Origin: Lachnospiraceae bacterium
GTDB taxonomy: Bacteria; Bacillota; Clostridia; Lachnospirales; Lachnospiraceae
Assembly: GCA_024697505.1 (NCBI GenBank)
Contig: JAILFQ010000118.1
Location: forward strand, 1-5,028
DNA length: 5,028 bases
Direction: 5' to 3'
Position 1 is the stretch's first letter. Each line of letters opens with the position of its first letter. Under the pieces are notes generated by a model. The model saw nothing but the letters and a program-made list of their open reading frames with translations. It was not told the origin of the DNA and did not search any database. The position numbers were made by a program, and so were the translations under genes. This document shows, piece by piece, positions 1 to 5,028 of this stretch.

Positions 1-662
1 GGGTGTACGGTAAGAGGCTTGTCGTACTTAACACAAAGGTCCACAACTTTTTTAAGTTCTTCCTCGTCTGCGTAAAGTCCCGGCTCGTACATAAGGCCAA
101 GAGAAACACCCGCTGCACCGTTCTTTAAGTTGTCTTCTATAATATCAAGCATCTTCTTTTCTTCGTCGGGTGTGAGCTTTCTGTTTGAGTATCCTGAAAC
201 AGCGGCTCTTGCGGAACAGTGTCCCACAAGCTCTGCCATGTTTGCAGGGCAGTTTCCGTCAATCTTATTCAAAAAATCATTAATATTTCCGTACTCACCG
301 GTAGTGTCGTTAAAGAAGAACAGGCCACCGCCCATTTTGTCTTTATACTTGCAATCCTCTTCAAAACCGATTTCGGATACACCGCAGTTACCGGAAATAA
401 AAGTGGTTATTCCCTGTTTAATAAAAGGTTCAAAGTACGGCAACGGATCTTTTTTAATAGCAAACCAGTCGTTGTGGGAATGTTCGTCTATAAAACCGGG
501 AGCAACGGATTTTCCCGTAATGTCCACGATCTTATCCGCTTTCTCTTCCGCAATTTCCCTGCCAACTTCCAGAATCTTGTCGTCTTCAAACAAAATGTCC
601 TCCATAACGCCTTCCGCACCGGAACCGTCATAGAGTTTTCCCCCTTTAAGCAATACCTTCAT
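1..662 (-). CDS. N-acyl-D-amino-acid deacylase / D-aminoacylase-like amidohydrolase, N-terminal part (3' end outside window)
   Basis: Read on the minus strand from ATG at 662-660, the frame is open for 220 codons to the window edge and begins MKVLLKGGKLYDGSG. Residues 1 to about 55 fit the small beta-sandwich typical of amidohydrolases. They lead into GFIDEHSHND with the metal-binding HxH pair (His61, His63). GNCG carries Cys93, the position of the bridging zinc-ligand cysteine in D-aminoacylases. GHCSAR (147-152) matches the family's GHG-x-x-R block, and GAAGVSLGLMYEPG (182-195) is a strong family signature. His220 at the edge sits where the next zinc-ligand histidine is expected. The family hydrolyses N-acyl-D-amino acids to D-amino acid and carboxylate, usually in the cytoplasm, in proteins of about 480-530 residues, so less than half is visible. 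The catalytic Asp and second zinc His lie outside. No signal peptide is seen. A GGGAGG Shine-Dalgarno 8 bases upstream fixes the start. Exact substrate is unknown; a D-glutamate deacylase or dihydroorotase-like relative is possible. Confidence 0.88.
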   Translation of the reverse strand, partial: MKVLLKGGKLYDGSGAEGVMEDILFEDDKILEVGREIAEEKADKIVDITGKSVAPGFIDEHSHNDWFAIKKDPLPYFEPFIKQGITTFISGNCGVSEIGFEEDCKYKDKMGGGLFFFNDTTGEYGNINDFLNKIDGNCPANMAELVGHCSARAAVSGYSNRKLTPDEEKKMLDIIEDNLKNGAAGVSLGLMYEPGLYADEEELKKVVDLCVKYDKPLTVH

Positions 663-708
663 AGATTAAGCCTCCCAATTATGTATTTAGAAATGATGTT
701 GCGCTTTA

Positions 709-737
709 ATAATATCACTTTTATAAAAAATTGTGTA
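709..737 (-). promoter_or_regulatory. Candidate extended -10 promoter for the D-aminoacylase-like gene
   Basis: On the minus strand, TACACA (737-732; 4 of 6 matches to TTGACA) is followed by a 17-base spacer ending in TGA and then TATTAT (714-709). This is an extended -10 arrangement with optimal spacing. The predicted transcript would start near 702 and leave a leader of about 40 bases containing the GGGAGG ribosome site. This is prediction from consensus only. Confidence 0.5.
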
Positions 738-754
738 TAATCCTTAACAAAACT

Positions 755-783
755 CTTTAATCATATATATTTTTTGGTATACT
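755..783 (+). promoter_or_regulatory. Candidate extended -10 promoter for the flippase-like gene
   Basis: TGG followed by TATACT (775-783) is a good extended -10 on the plus strand. The -35 side (around 755-761, CTTTAAT) is weak, as is often tolerated with an extended -10. Transcription would begin near 790, almost on top of the ATG at 791. That argues that the working start codon is the later ATG at 845. It is prediction only. Confidence 0.4.
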
Positions 784-844
784 TTAGTGGATGAGTTTAA
801 CCATATGGTTTTTATTTGCAGGAAAGGGAAGTTTTAGTCGGGAA

Positions 845-1885
845 ATGAAAAATAAAAATGATCTGATAAGTAAACTATTTTGGTCTGTTATAAGCGTTTT
901 GCTTGCAGTACTTACTATAAAGGCGGTTATGGCCCAGAGCAAATCCTTGTCTGTAAAGGAACTGTTTGACTTTGTGGCGGCTTCAAACCAGTTTCTTGTG
1001 GCGCTTGGCATTCTTTTTGCGGGTTTTTATGTCTGGTTTGAAGGAACGGCTTTAAGAGTGATTTTAAAGAGAGCGGGATATAATAAGAAAAGAATGGAAG
1101 GCCTGCTTTACAGCACTTCGGATGTATATTTTTCTGCAATTACGCCTTCTGCAACAGGCGGACAGCCTGCCAGTGCATATTTTATGATAAAGGACGGGGT
1201 GCCGGGCGGAGTTGCGGCAGCGGCTCTTGTATTAAACCTTATGATGTACAATGTCTCCGTAGGTGCTTTGGGCATTATAGCGGTATTGGTTTATCCCGGA
1301 GTATTAAAGGGCTTCAACGAGTCTGCCGTTGTTTTTATTGTTATAGGCATAAGTGCAGTTACACTGACTTCCGTTTTCTTCTTTTTTGTTTTAAAAAAAG
1401 GGGACAGATTTTTTGCTCTTGCCGGACGCCTTCTTTCTTTTCTTTCAAGACATAAAATTGTAAGACATAACGAAAAATGGCAGGAAAAGCTGAAAAGAGC
1501 CGGAGAAAGTTATGCGGAATGCTCGGACTTTATTTCCGGAAAGACGGACCTCCTTGTTAAAACCTTCATTTGGAACTTTCTTCAAAGAGCCTCCCAGATA
1601 CTTGTACCGGTTTTTCTTTATCTTTCCGCAGGAGGAGAAAAGGAAAATGCGGTTCGTATCTTTTCCAAACAATGCCTTATCACGATAGGTTACAACTACA
1701 TTCCGGTTCCCGGTGCAATGGGCGTTTCGGACTTTCTTATGTTGGACGGCTTTAAAGACCTTATGGGAAGAGACATGGCCTTTCGCCTTGAAATGGTAAG
1801 CAGAGGTGTATCCTTCTATCTTTGTGTTCTTGTATGCGGTCTTATAACCCTTGCAGGCTACATGGCAAGAAAAAGAAGAAAATGA
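845..1885 (+). CDS. Flippase-like integral membrane protein (lysylphosphatidylglycerol synthase TM-region / YbhN family)
   Basis: This 346-residue protein is strongly hydrophobic, with membrane segments near residues 11-30, 50-67, 123-151, 160-183, 239-261 and 320-340 plus weaker ones. Two blocks place it in the family related to the N-terminal membrane half of MprF: TPSATGGQPASAYFM (100-114), and PVPGAMGVSDF (287-297) near the C-terminus. The second block usually reads P-x-PGG-x-G-x-x-E; here Asp296 replaces the Glu. There is no soluble aminoacyltransferase domain, so it resembles the stand-alone flippase-like proteins, whose lipid substrate is mostly unknown. The frame extends back to ATG 791, but that start has no good ribosome site and coincides with the predicted transcript start. 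Family members begin like MKNKNDLISKLFW at 845. AGGAAAGGG (820-828) lies 16 bases before 845, longer than ideal, so the start is uncertain. The TGA stop lies inside a repeat element. A lipoprotein gene follows after 126 bases. Confidence 0.85.
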   Translation: MKNKNDLISKLFWSVISVLLAVLTIKAVMAQSKSLSVKELFDFVAASNQFLVALGILFAGFYVWFEGTALRVILKRAGYNKKRMEGLLYSTSDVYFSAITPSATGGQPASAYFMIKDGVPGGVAAAALVLNLMMYNVSVGALGIIAVLVYPGVLKGFNESAVVFIVIGISAVTLTSVFFFFVLKKGDRFFALAGRLLSFLSRHKIVRHNEKWQEKLKRAGESYAECSDFISGKTDLLVKTFIWNFLQRASQILVPVFLYLSAGGEKENAVRIFSKQCLITIGYNYIPVPGAMGVSDFLMLDGFKDLMGRDMAFRLEMVSRGVSFYLCVLVCGLITLAGYMARKRRK

Positions 1886-1913
1886 CACAAACGGGGACGG
1901 GGGGCAGGTCATT
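1881..1913 (+). repeat. G-rich dyad repeat, copy 1, supplying the stop codon of the flippase-like gene
   Basis: The element opens AATGACACAAA, continues with two G runs around AC, and closes GTCATT. The outer arms AATGAC (1881-1886) and GTCATT (1908-1913) are inverted repeats. Its first 23 bases match copy 2 (3795-3817) except position 12 (C against G). The TGA at 1883-1885 is the gene's stop. An alternative pairing exists: ACGGGGA (1891-1897) with TCCCCGT (1919-1925), a perfect 7-bp stem with a 21-base loop. No T run follows, so it is not a convincing intrinsic terminator. Confidence 0.75.
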
Positions 1914-1996
1914 GTTTATCCCCGTGGAACTTCTGAAACCTCTTCGTATATAAATTGCGTAAAGCGTTGTTATCATTTGGATTTACGGATGGTACG

Positions 1997-2004
1997 AAGG
2001 AGGG
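1997..2004 (+). promoter_or_regulatory. Ribosome binding site fixing the start of the lipoprotein gene
   Basis: AAGGAGGG is a near-perfect Shine-Dalgarno placed 7 bases before ATG 2012. It decides in favour of this start over the in-frame ATG at 1955, which has no such site and would put 19 extra residues ahead of a normal lipoprotein signal peptide. Confidence 0.85.
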
Positions 2005-2011
2005 AGTAAAA

Positions 2012-3799
2012 ATGAAAGAAATAAATAAAAGTGAATCAAGAAAACACGGATTATTGCCGGTGATAATGCTTTTATGCTTATTGCTGGCTTTTTCTGCATG
2101 CAGCGGCAAAAAAGCAGAAGAAATAAAACTTAAGGATCTGGTGGAGCCCAATACTTTTGAAAATATTGTTAAGACTTACGGGTCTTTTAAATATGAATAT
2201 ACAGAATACTATAGTGACGGCAGCACGTATGTTGTAGATCTTTATCAGGACGAAAACAGGTATGTGGCAGCACATCCATCTCAAATTGAAATAATTGAAA
2301 AGGATGATAACTTTTACGGCTACAATCTTACACTCGATATTCCGTATAAGTTGCTCTGCATACCTGATTCCACAAAGTATTTAACGGAACACAAGCTTGA
2401 TACTATATTATATTATTCTGAAGAGGAAAAAATTATTTCCCGGAAAGAAAAGGACGGAATAATCTATCTGAAAACCGAAGGACCGGCAAGTATGGTCGAA
2501 TCGTCGATCAATTATTACGGCTATACATTGGACCGGGTAGAAAAGGTGGAATATGAATACACTGTAGACAAGGCTACCAAAGAAATTATCACTTTGGATA
2601 ATTACTTTGTTATTGACGGCAAAGCTGTTCTTTACATTTCCCAGATGCTGGAAAGAGGTGCAAGGTTTGTACCGGAAGAAGATAAATTCGGGATATTTTC
2701 CGGTGAGGAGACGGTTAATTATACAGTAGTTACAGATGCCGGAACCGATGAGGAAAAGAGCTATAAGAAATCTGTGCCGGAAGGTGTAAGGCTGGCACTG
2801 TATCCGGACGCTGCTTATTTCCCTATCAAATACGCCGATCCGGAATGCACGTTATTGTACGATAATAATAACACTTTAACGGATAAAACCATCTATCTGA
2901 AGCGTAAAACCGATTATTCTAATAAAGATAACTGGGCTTATTTCGCGGAGGGCGAGGGAAAGGAAGCGGACCTCTTCCTGGTTGCACCTACCGTTGACAC
3001 AAAGGATGAAGACTTTATGTCATTAAATGATGAGAAGACCAAAAAGAACTTCCTTGGAGCCCTTAATATGGAACGCGGAATATATGATGATGTAACAAGA
3101 ATGTATGCACCTTATTATTCCCAATGTGCAATGAGAACGTATTCCCTTTCGGAAGATGAGAGAACCGCATATTTTGAAAGTGCCTATAAAGATGTTGAGG
3201 AGGCTTTTTTGTACTACCTGGAACACGAAAACAACGGAAGACCGATCGTGCTTGCAGGTTTTTCCCAGGGAGCGGAAATGGTTATACGCCTTCTTGCTGA
3301 CCACTGCGCAACTGCTGAAACACAGGAAAAAATTGTGGCAACCTATGCGATAGGCTGGCCGCTTTATAAAGAAACGGTCGATAAGTATTCCCATGTAAAG
3401 CCTGCTCAGTCCGAAACAGACACAGGGGTTGTAATAAGCTTTGACTGCGAGGCACCGGAAGTAACAGAGACCTTTATTACTCCTCTTGGAACAAAAGCTT
3501 ATACCATCAACCCGCTTACATGGACAACAGATACAGCGCCTGCGGACAAGTCTCTTAACCTTGGCGCCTGCTTTACAGACTACGACGCAAATATCAATAG
3601 CGAAATAAAAGGCCTCTGCGGCTGCTATATAGATGAAAACCGCCCTGTTTTAAAGGTTACGGATATAGACCCTGCGGATTACCCTGCATATCTGGACCTC
3701 CTTCCGGAAGGTGGCTACCACATTTACGACTACCAGTTCTTCTACAGGAACCTGGAAGAAAACGTTGCCAAAAGGCTGAACGCCTACCTGGAAAAATGA
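2012..3799 (+). CDS. Lipoprotein with C-terminal DUF3089 alpha/beta-hydrolase domain
   Basis: The 595-residue product starts with a lipoprotein signal peptide: charged residues 1-12, hydrophobic core 14-27 and a lipobox FSAC with Cys30. It should therefore be anchored on the outer face of the membrane. Residues 31 to about 235 look beta-rich, with many Tyr and acidic residues, loosely like LolA-type lipoprotein folds; I do not recognise the family firmly. Residues 274-298 (YADPECT through LTDKTIYLKRK) resemble the second half of a Flg_new (Listeria-Bacteroides) beta-grasp repeat. From about 318 the protein matches DUF3089: ADLFLVAPTVDT, YAPYYSQ, a GFSQG nucleophile elbow with Ser418, and GGYHIYDYQFFYRNLEENV with candidate catalytic His570. 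The acid residue is not assigned; Asp478 is one possibility. An ester or related bond is the likely target, but the substrate is unknown. It may be co-transcribed with the flippase gene upstream. Its TGA stop lies in repeat copy 2. Confidence 0.85.
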   Translation: MKEINKSESRKHGLLPVIMLLCLLLAFSACSGKKAEEIKLKDLVEPNTFENIVKTYGSFKYEYTEYYSDGSTYVVDLYQDENRYVAAHPSQIEIIEKDDNFYGYNLTLDIPYKLLCIPDSTKYLTEHKLDTILYYSEEEKIISRKEKDGIIYLKTEGPASMVESSINYYGYTLDRVEKVEYEYTVDKATKEIITLDNYFVIDGKAVLYISQMLERGARFVPEEDKFGIFSGEETVNYTVVTDAGTDEEKSYKKSVPEGVRLALYPDAAYFPIKYADPECTLLYDNNNTLTDKTIYLKRKTDYSNKDNWAYFAEGEGKEADLFLVAPTVDTKDEDFMSLNDEKTKKNFLGALNMERGIYDDVTRMYAPYYSQCAMRTYSLSEDERTAYFESAYKDVEEAFLYYLEHENNGRPIVLAGFSQGAEMVIRLLADHCATAETQEKIVATYAIGWPLYKETVDKYSHVKPAQSETDTGVVISFDCEAPEVTETFITPLGTKAYTINPLTWTTDTAPADKSLNLGACFTDYDANINSEIKGLCGCYIDENRPVLKVTDIDPADYPAYLDLLPEGGYHIYDYQFFYRNLEENVAKRLNAYLEK

Positions 3800-3833
3800 C
3801 ACAAAGGGGGACGGGGGTGGTGTGTCATTTTTT
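3792..3833 (+). terminator. Possible intrinsic terminator formed by repeat copy 2
   Basis: AAAAATGACACA (3792-3803) pairs perfectly with TGTGTCATTTTT (3821-3832) around a 17-base G-rich loop, and the right arm runs into a T tract (3828-3833). The 12-bp stem lies right at the end of the lipoprotein gene and before a new promoter, where a terminator is expected. The stem is A/T-rich, the loop is long and the T tract is part of the stem, so efficiency is uncertain. Confidence 0.45.
3795..3829 (+). repeat. G-rich dyad repeat, copy 2, supplying the stop codon of the lipoprotein gene
   Basis: The same element as at 1881: AATGACACAAA, G run, AC, G run, then a closing TGTGTCATT. Here the outer arms AATGACACA (3795-3803) and TGTGTCATT (3821-3829) are a perfect 9-bp inverted repeat, better preserved than in copy 1. 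The TGA at 3797-3799 ends the lipoprotein gene. From memory, similar TGACACA...TGTGTCA elements with a GGGGACGG core recur in many Firmicutes genomes, sometimes near IS200-like or RAYT transposases; that link is recall, not shown here. Confidence 0.8.
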
Positions 3834-3842
3834 CTTTAAATG

Positions 3843-3851
3843 TGGTAAAAT
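3843..3851 (+). promoter_or_regulatory. Candidate extended -10 of the ATC-hydrolase/MarR unit
   Basis: TGG followed by TAAAAT (3843-3851) is an extended -10 element. No good -35 is visible: the expected place overlaps the right arm of repeat copy 2. The transcript would start near 3858, inside the inverted repeat at 3851-3874, leaving an A-rich leader of roughly 87 bases. It is prediction only. Confidence 0.45.
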
Positions 3852-3874
3852 ACTGTTAGAACTCTCTAACACTA
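3851..3874 (+). promoter_or_regulatory. 24-bp inverted repeat, probable operator for the downstream MarR regulator
   Basis: The core TGTTAGAACTCTCTAACA (3854-3871) has perfect 7-bp arms around ACTC. Extended to 3851-3874, the arms pair at 9 of 10 positions (only C3853/C3872 fails). It begins at the last base of the extended -10 and covers the predicted transcript start, so a bound dimer would block RNA polymerase. Size and symmetry suit MarR or TetR dimers, and a MarR gene lies in the same unit. The pairing is seen; the binding partner is inferred. Confidence 0.6.
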
Positions 3875-3944
3875 AGAACTAAAGAAATAAAATAAATGAA
3901 ATCTGATTAAAAAACGGAAGAAATTAAAAAACGAGGGTGATAGT

Positions 3945-4580
3945 ATGAAAAAATATGTACCTGAGGCAATGGTGGCAATAAGCCGCTACCAAAATTATTT
4001 TCCTACATTACCAAAAGAAGTTCAGACAGACATTTACGCCAGAATGAGAGAACTCCTTGTTGAGGAAAAGGAATACTGCGACAAGGGAAACTACGAACAT
4101 ATGGCACAGATCCTCACATCTATTGCCATGTACGAGGTTTTCCAAAAGCATGGAAAGAGCGAGGAAGAAGCCTACAAGCTTGTTTCGGAGGAAATGTGGA
4201 AGTTCCTTGATCCAAGCGGAATGCAAAAGCTTGCAAAGAAGGGCTTTTTTATGTCATTAATGAAGAAGGTCGTTCCTTTTGGATTTAAGCACAAATCCGG
4301 CATAGGCTGGAGATACACATGGCACATTAAAGAAGACCCAAAGGATGAGTTCCATTTTGAATGTAATGAGTGCATATACGCCAAAATCCTTGGCAAGCGG
4401 GACTTAATGAAGCTGGGTTCCATGTGCTGTCATGCAGACATAATTAATTATGGAGCACTTCCATATACAGATTTTATAAGGACAAAAACTCTTTGCCAGG
4501 GCGGCGATTACTGCGACTTTAAGTTTATAAGGCATACAACCGACGCAGGAAACGGCTGGGAGAGAACAAAGAGCATATAA
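3945..4580 (+). CDS. L-2-amino-thiazoline-4-carboxylic acid hydrolase family protein
   Basis: This 211-residue cytoplasmic protein has no signal peptide or membrane segment. The first ~110 residues look helical and charged. The C-terminal half carries the family's conserved cysteine-rich region: FHFECNECIYA with Cys140 and Cys143, CCHAD (161-165), and TKTLCQGGDYCDFKF (180-194) with Cys184, Asp188, Cys190 and Asp191. The family is named for the Pseudomonas enzyme that opens the L-ATC ring to N-carbamoyl-L-cysteine in L-cysteine formation. Clostridial homologues are common but their substrates are, to my knowledge, mostly untested, so the name gives the family rather than a proven reaction. No N-carbamoyl-cysteine amidohydrolase is visible in the window. 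A GAGGGTGAT site (3933-3941) close before ATG 3945 supports the start. The gene is followed after 11 bases by a MarR regulator and preceded by an extended -10 with a palindrome, pointing to a two-gene, self-regulated operon. Confidence 0.82.
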   Translation: MKKYVPEAMVAISRYQNYFPTLPKEVQTDIYARMRELLVEEKEYCDKGNYEHMAQILTSIAMYEVFQKHGKSEEEAYKLVSEEMWKFLDPSGMQKLAKKGFFMSLMKKVVPFGFKHKSGIGWRYTWHIKEDPKDEFHFECNECIYAKILGKRDLMKLGSMCCHADIINYGALPYTDFIRTKTLCQGGDYCDFKFIRHTTDAGNGWERTKSI

Positions 4581-4584
4581 GGGG
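4578..4584 (+). promoter_or_regulatory. Ribosome binding site fixing the GTG start of the MarR gene
   Basis: TAAGGGG overlaps the TAA stop of the ATC-hydrolase gene and lies 7 bases before GTG 4592. This supports the non-ATG start and suggests coupled translation of the two genes. Confidence 0.7.
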
Positions 4585-4591
4585 AATACAA

Positions 4592-5028
4592 GTGGATAAC
4601 AGGATTGAAATAGCCCTTAAGGGAAATGAGTTTAAAAGGGTTCTTGAGTATTATTTTGAGACTGTAAAAAAGCAATACAATTTAAAAAAGGTGGACATGG
4701 AAGTTCTTCTCTACCTGTCTAAATGCGGAGAGAAGAACACTCCAACCGATGTATACAAATATCTTGGACTTAACAGGGGCCATGTCTCCCAGGCAATAGA
4801 CGATCTTATTGAAAAATGTTACATAAAGCCGGTTGCAGACCCGGAAGACAGAAGGATCACCCACTATCTTGTAACAAATGATGCCCTCGAAGTAATCAAG
4901 AAAATAGCCTTGTTAAAAGAGGATTTTGATAAAAAACTATTTGAGGGAATTTCCGAGGAAGAGCTTAAAGAATACAAAAGAATAACCCTTAAAATAATTG
5001 AAAATATGGATAATATGGAAAAAATGTA
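4592..5028 (+). CDS. MarR-family transcriptional regulator (right end at the window edge)
   Basis: From GTG 4592 the frame stays open for 145 codons to the edge, where the bases TA begin either a stop (TAA/TAG) or a tyrosine. MarR proteins are usually about 140-160 residues, so this is probably complete but for one base. It begins MDNRIEIALKGNEFKRVLEYYF (Met from GTG). Residues 34-46 fit the helix before the winged helix-turn-helix; 52-75 (TDVYKYLGLNRGHVSQAIDDLIEK) form the DNA-binding helix-turn-helix; DPEDRRITHYLVT (83-95) is the classic MarR wing with the D-x-x-D-R-R pattern. C-terminal helices would make the dimer. Cys45 and Cys76 could allow thiol sensing, but this is speculation. It follows the ATC-hydrolase gene by 11 bases and probably represses the shared promoter through the inverted repeat at 3851-3874. 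The ligand is unknown. Confidence 0.85.
   Translation, partial: MDNRIEIALKGNEFKRVLEYYFETVKKQYNLKKVDMEVLLYLSKCGEKNTPTDVYKYLGLNRGHVSQAIDDLIEKCYIKPVADPEDRRITHYLVTNDALEVIKKIALLKEDFDKKLFEGISEEELKEYKRITLKIIENMDNMEKM

Noticed and set aside
130..740. Plus-strand open frames of 167 and 173 codons across the left part of the window
   Set aside because: They lie opposite the clearly recognisable amidohydrolase on the minus strand, have no ribosome site and translate to low-complexity Ser/Pro- or Phe-rich sequence; they are shadows.
1191..1210. GGACGGGGTGCC resembling the core of the G-rich repeat
   Set aside because: Only a short core is shared, without the AATGACACA arm or closing TCATT, and it lies within conserved flippase coding sequence.
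1445..1912. 155-codon minus-strand frame starting in repeat copy 1
   Set aside because: It is antisense to the conserved flippase-like gene; its start MTCPPSPFV is just the reverse of the G-rich repeat.
3023..3394. 123-codon minus-strand frame
   Set aside because: It lies wholly inside the DUF3089 domain, including the GFSQG elbow, and its product resembles no family.
3804..3820. Possible G-quadruplex in the loop of repeat copy 2
   Set aside because: There are only two long G runs, not four separate tracts of three, so a stable quadruplex is not supported.
4440..4451. A/T palindrome ATAATTAATTAT in the ATC-hydrolase gene
   Set aside because: It encodes conserved-region residues in frame and such A/T palindromes arise readily by chance in this base composition.
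4614..4623. Perfect palindrome CCCTTAAGGG early in the MarR gene
   Set aside because: Only 10 bp, inside coding sequence, with no promoter nearby; likely chance, and unlike the inverted repeat at 3851-3874.
1..5028. CRISPR array, tRNA, toxin-antitoxin, phage or transposase genes
   Set aside because: Scanning both strands showed no regularly spaced repeats, no tRNA-like cloverleaf signature and no recognisable mobile or defence protein; all sizeable coding regions are explained by the genes listed.

Overview
The window looks like chromosomal DNA of a low-to-moderate-GC Gram-positive anaerobe, most likely a clostridium (Clostridia, perhaps Lachnospiraceae-like). The basis is A/T-rich spacers, strong Shine-Dalgarno sequences (GGGAGG, AAGGAGGG), extended -10 promoters, a lipobox lipoprotein, and protein families common in that class. 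The organism assignment is inference; no rRNA or other marker gene is present.

Layout. (1) Positions 662 down to 1, minus strand: the first 220 codons of an N-acyl-D-amino-acid deacylase/D-aminoacylase-type amidohydrolase, running off the left edge. (2) Positions 663-844: a divergent spacer with one extended -10 promoter candidate on each strand. (3) Positions 845-1885 (possibly from 791), plus strand: a multi-spanning flippase-like membrane protein related to the transmembrane part of lysylphosphatidylglycerol synthase (MprF/YbhN type). (4) Positions 2012-3799: a 595-residue lipoprotein with a beta-rich N-terminal part, a small Flg_new-like segment and a C-terminal DUF3089 alpha/beta-hydrolase domain. 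(5) Positions 3945-4580: a homologue of L-2-amino-thiazoline-4-carboxylate (ATC) hydrolase. It is followed 11 bases later by (6) a GTG-started MarR-family regulator that reaches the right edge, where only the last base of its possible stop codon is missing.

Two features stand out. First, the flippase and lipoprotein genes both end inside copies of the same G-rich dyad element: 22 of the first 23 bases are identical, and each gene uses the TGA in the element's opening AATGACACAAA as its stop codon. Second, a near-perfect 24-bp inverted repeat begins at the last base of the extended -10 upstream of the ATC-hydrolase gene. It is a good operator candidate for the MarR protein encoded in the same two-gene unit, suggesting a self-regulated response module.

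The flippase and the surface lipoprotein may form a cell-envelope pair, and the ATC-hydrolase/MarR pair appears to be a separate transcription unit. I see no CRISPR array, tRNA, rRNA, transposase gene or phage gene. I also see no complete new defence or mobile system.
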